DNA from: SXXZ01 sp041177965
Lineage (GTDB): Bacteria; Verrucomicrobiota; Verrucomicrobiia; Limisphaerales; UBA9464
DNA: 63,121 nucleotides
Direction: 5' to 3'
Assembly: GCA_041177965.1 (NCBI GenBank)
Contig: JBEGWF010000057.1
Location: 1-63,121, forward strand
The position numbers and the translations under genes were made by a program. Below are positions 62,343 through 63,121 of the stretch, one piece after another; the stretch's first letter is position 1; each line of letters starts with the position of its first letter. The notes under the pieces are model-generated. The model was not told the DNA's origin. It searched no databases and saw only the letters and a program-made list of their open reading frames with translations.

Positions 62343-63121
62343 GTGGCCGCACGCATTCCAACCAAGGTCGCCCGAGCCCGGGGAAGGTCCGGAAGGGCGC
62401 GGGTCGACGTCGGTTCCGGCGTCACCGTCGAGCGCGATGTCCGCTTCCGCCTTCCCGACGGCACGATCCTGGTCTCCGACCACTACCATCCCCCGGGAAA
62501 GGGCCCCTTCCCGACCCTACTGATGCGCCAACCCTACGGGCGGGCCGTCGCGAGCACGGTCGTCTACGCCCAGCCGGCCTGGTTCGCGGCCCAGGGCTAC
62601 AACGTGGTGATCCAGGACGTGCGCGGCCGGGGCGCCAGCACCGGGCGCTTCTATCCCTTCCGACAGGAGGGTCCCGACGGGGCCGCCACCGTGGAGTGGC
62701 TCGCGCGCCGACCGGAGTGCAACGGGCGCATCGGGATGTACGGCTTCAGCTACCAGGGACTCACCCAACTGCTGGCGGCGGCCGAGGGGCCCGCCTCGCT
62801 GCGCTGCATCGCCCCGGCCCAGACGGCGGGCGACCTCCACTCCGGCTGGTTCTACCATCAGGGAGCCTACCGTCTGGCCTCCGGGATCGGATGGGCGCTG
62901 CAGATGCTGCGGGCGGATGCCCGAAGGCTCGGTCTGGGATCGGCCGGCCGGGCGCTCGAGGAGGCGGCTACCCGGGTCCCGGCACTCCTGGCGTCCGCTC
63001 CCTACGGGCGCCTCGGCTGCCTCACCGCGCGCGGCCTCCCCACCTACCACCGGGACTGGACCACCCTCCGCGAGCCCGGACCCTGGTGGGCGCGTCACGA
63101 CGTGAGCACCCGCATGGACCG
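62343..63121 (+). CDS. CocE/NonD family hydrolase (partial, runs off the window)
   Basis: The first ~259 residues are present and the gene continues past the end. The GTG start at 62343 has a good ribosome binding site (AAGGGA, 62331-62336, six bases upstream), overlapping the creatininase stop. The sequence shows the X-Pro dipeptidyl-peptidase-like fold. DVRFRLPDGTILVSDHYHPP, RQPYGRAVAS, VVIQDVRGRGASTGRF and the nucleophile elbow GMYGFSYQG are visible. It is a serine esterase, peptidase or amidase of unknown substrate. It is the fourth gene of the deaminase operon. Confidence 0.88.
   Translation, partial: MAARIPTKVARARGRSGRARVDVGSGVTVERDVRFRLPDGTILVSDHYHPPGKGPFPTLLMRQPYGRAVASTVVYAQPAWFAAQGYNVVIQDVRGRGASTGRFYPFRQEGPDGAATVEWLARRPECNGRIGMYGFSYQGLTQLLAAAEGPASLRCIAPAQTAGDLHSGWFYHQGAYRLASGIGWALQMLRADARRLGLGSAGRALEEAATRVPALLASAPYGRLGCLTARGLPTYHRDWTTLREPGPWWARHDVSTRMD

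Overview
The window is GC-rich chromosomal DNA from a Gram-negative bacterium, most likely a member of the Verrucomicrobiota (PVC superphylum). This is an inference. It rests on a TonB-dependent receptor, polyphosphate kinase, a 2,179-residue macroglobulin-like secreted protein, a PqaA-type protein, secreted proteins with the short C-terminal module common in that phylum, and weak or absent Shine-Dalgarno sequences. No tRNA, rRNA, CRISPR array, insertion sequence, integrase or phage gene was seen.

Layout. 0-6 kb: the end of a RecO-like gene, dnaE and a convergent secreted repeat protein. 6-12 kb: a leftward group of a two-module amidohydrolase, a BioF-like enzyme and a PqaA-like protein. 12-22 kb: rightward genes for an Ig-like secreted protein, an ErpA/IscA-type Fe-S carrier, lysS, the C-terminal half of carB as its own gene, a VOC protein, a gene-free stretch holding a candidate structured RNA, an unrecognised 248-residue protein and ppk1. 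22-34 kb: the giant macroglobulin-like gene, a divergent dimethylglycine/sarcosine dehydrogenase-like flavoprotein, a KefB-like antiporter and a glycosyltransferase. 34-45 kb: housekeeping and small genes (thrC, purL, HNH nuclease, membrane protein, hisI, trpS, radC, RbsD/FucU) plus a PhnW-like transaminase divergent from a branched-chain-type binding protein.

45-51 kb holds a tightly coupled operon, rhaA-rhaB-rhaM-APC permease-aminotransferase. Every junction is a 4-base ATGA overlap. It meets a sigma54 activator gene (NtrC family) tail to tail.

51-63 kb is the most interesting part. Leftward run a TonB-dependent receptor, an NMT1/THI5-like binding lipoprotein, an 8-oxoguanine deaminase-like amidohydrolase, a second NMT1/THI5-like binding protein, a DUF2165 membrane protein and then the sigma54 activator. 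Divergently run a guanine/cytosine-deaminase-fold enzyme, an FAD-linked oxidase, a creatininase-family amidohydrolase and a CocE/NonD hydrolase that runs off the window. The shared 452-bp region carries a near-consensus sigma54 promoter facing the receptor, a weaker sigma54-like site facing the deaminase, and an inverted repeat between them. I read this as a sigma54-controlled uptake and deamination system for a purine or related amino-heterocycle. The substrate is inferred, not shown.
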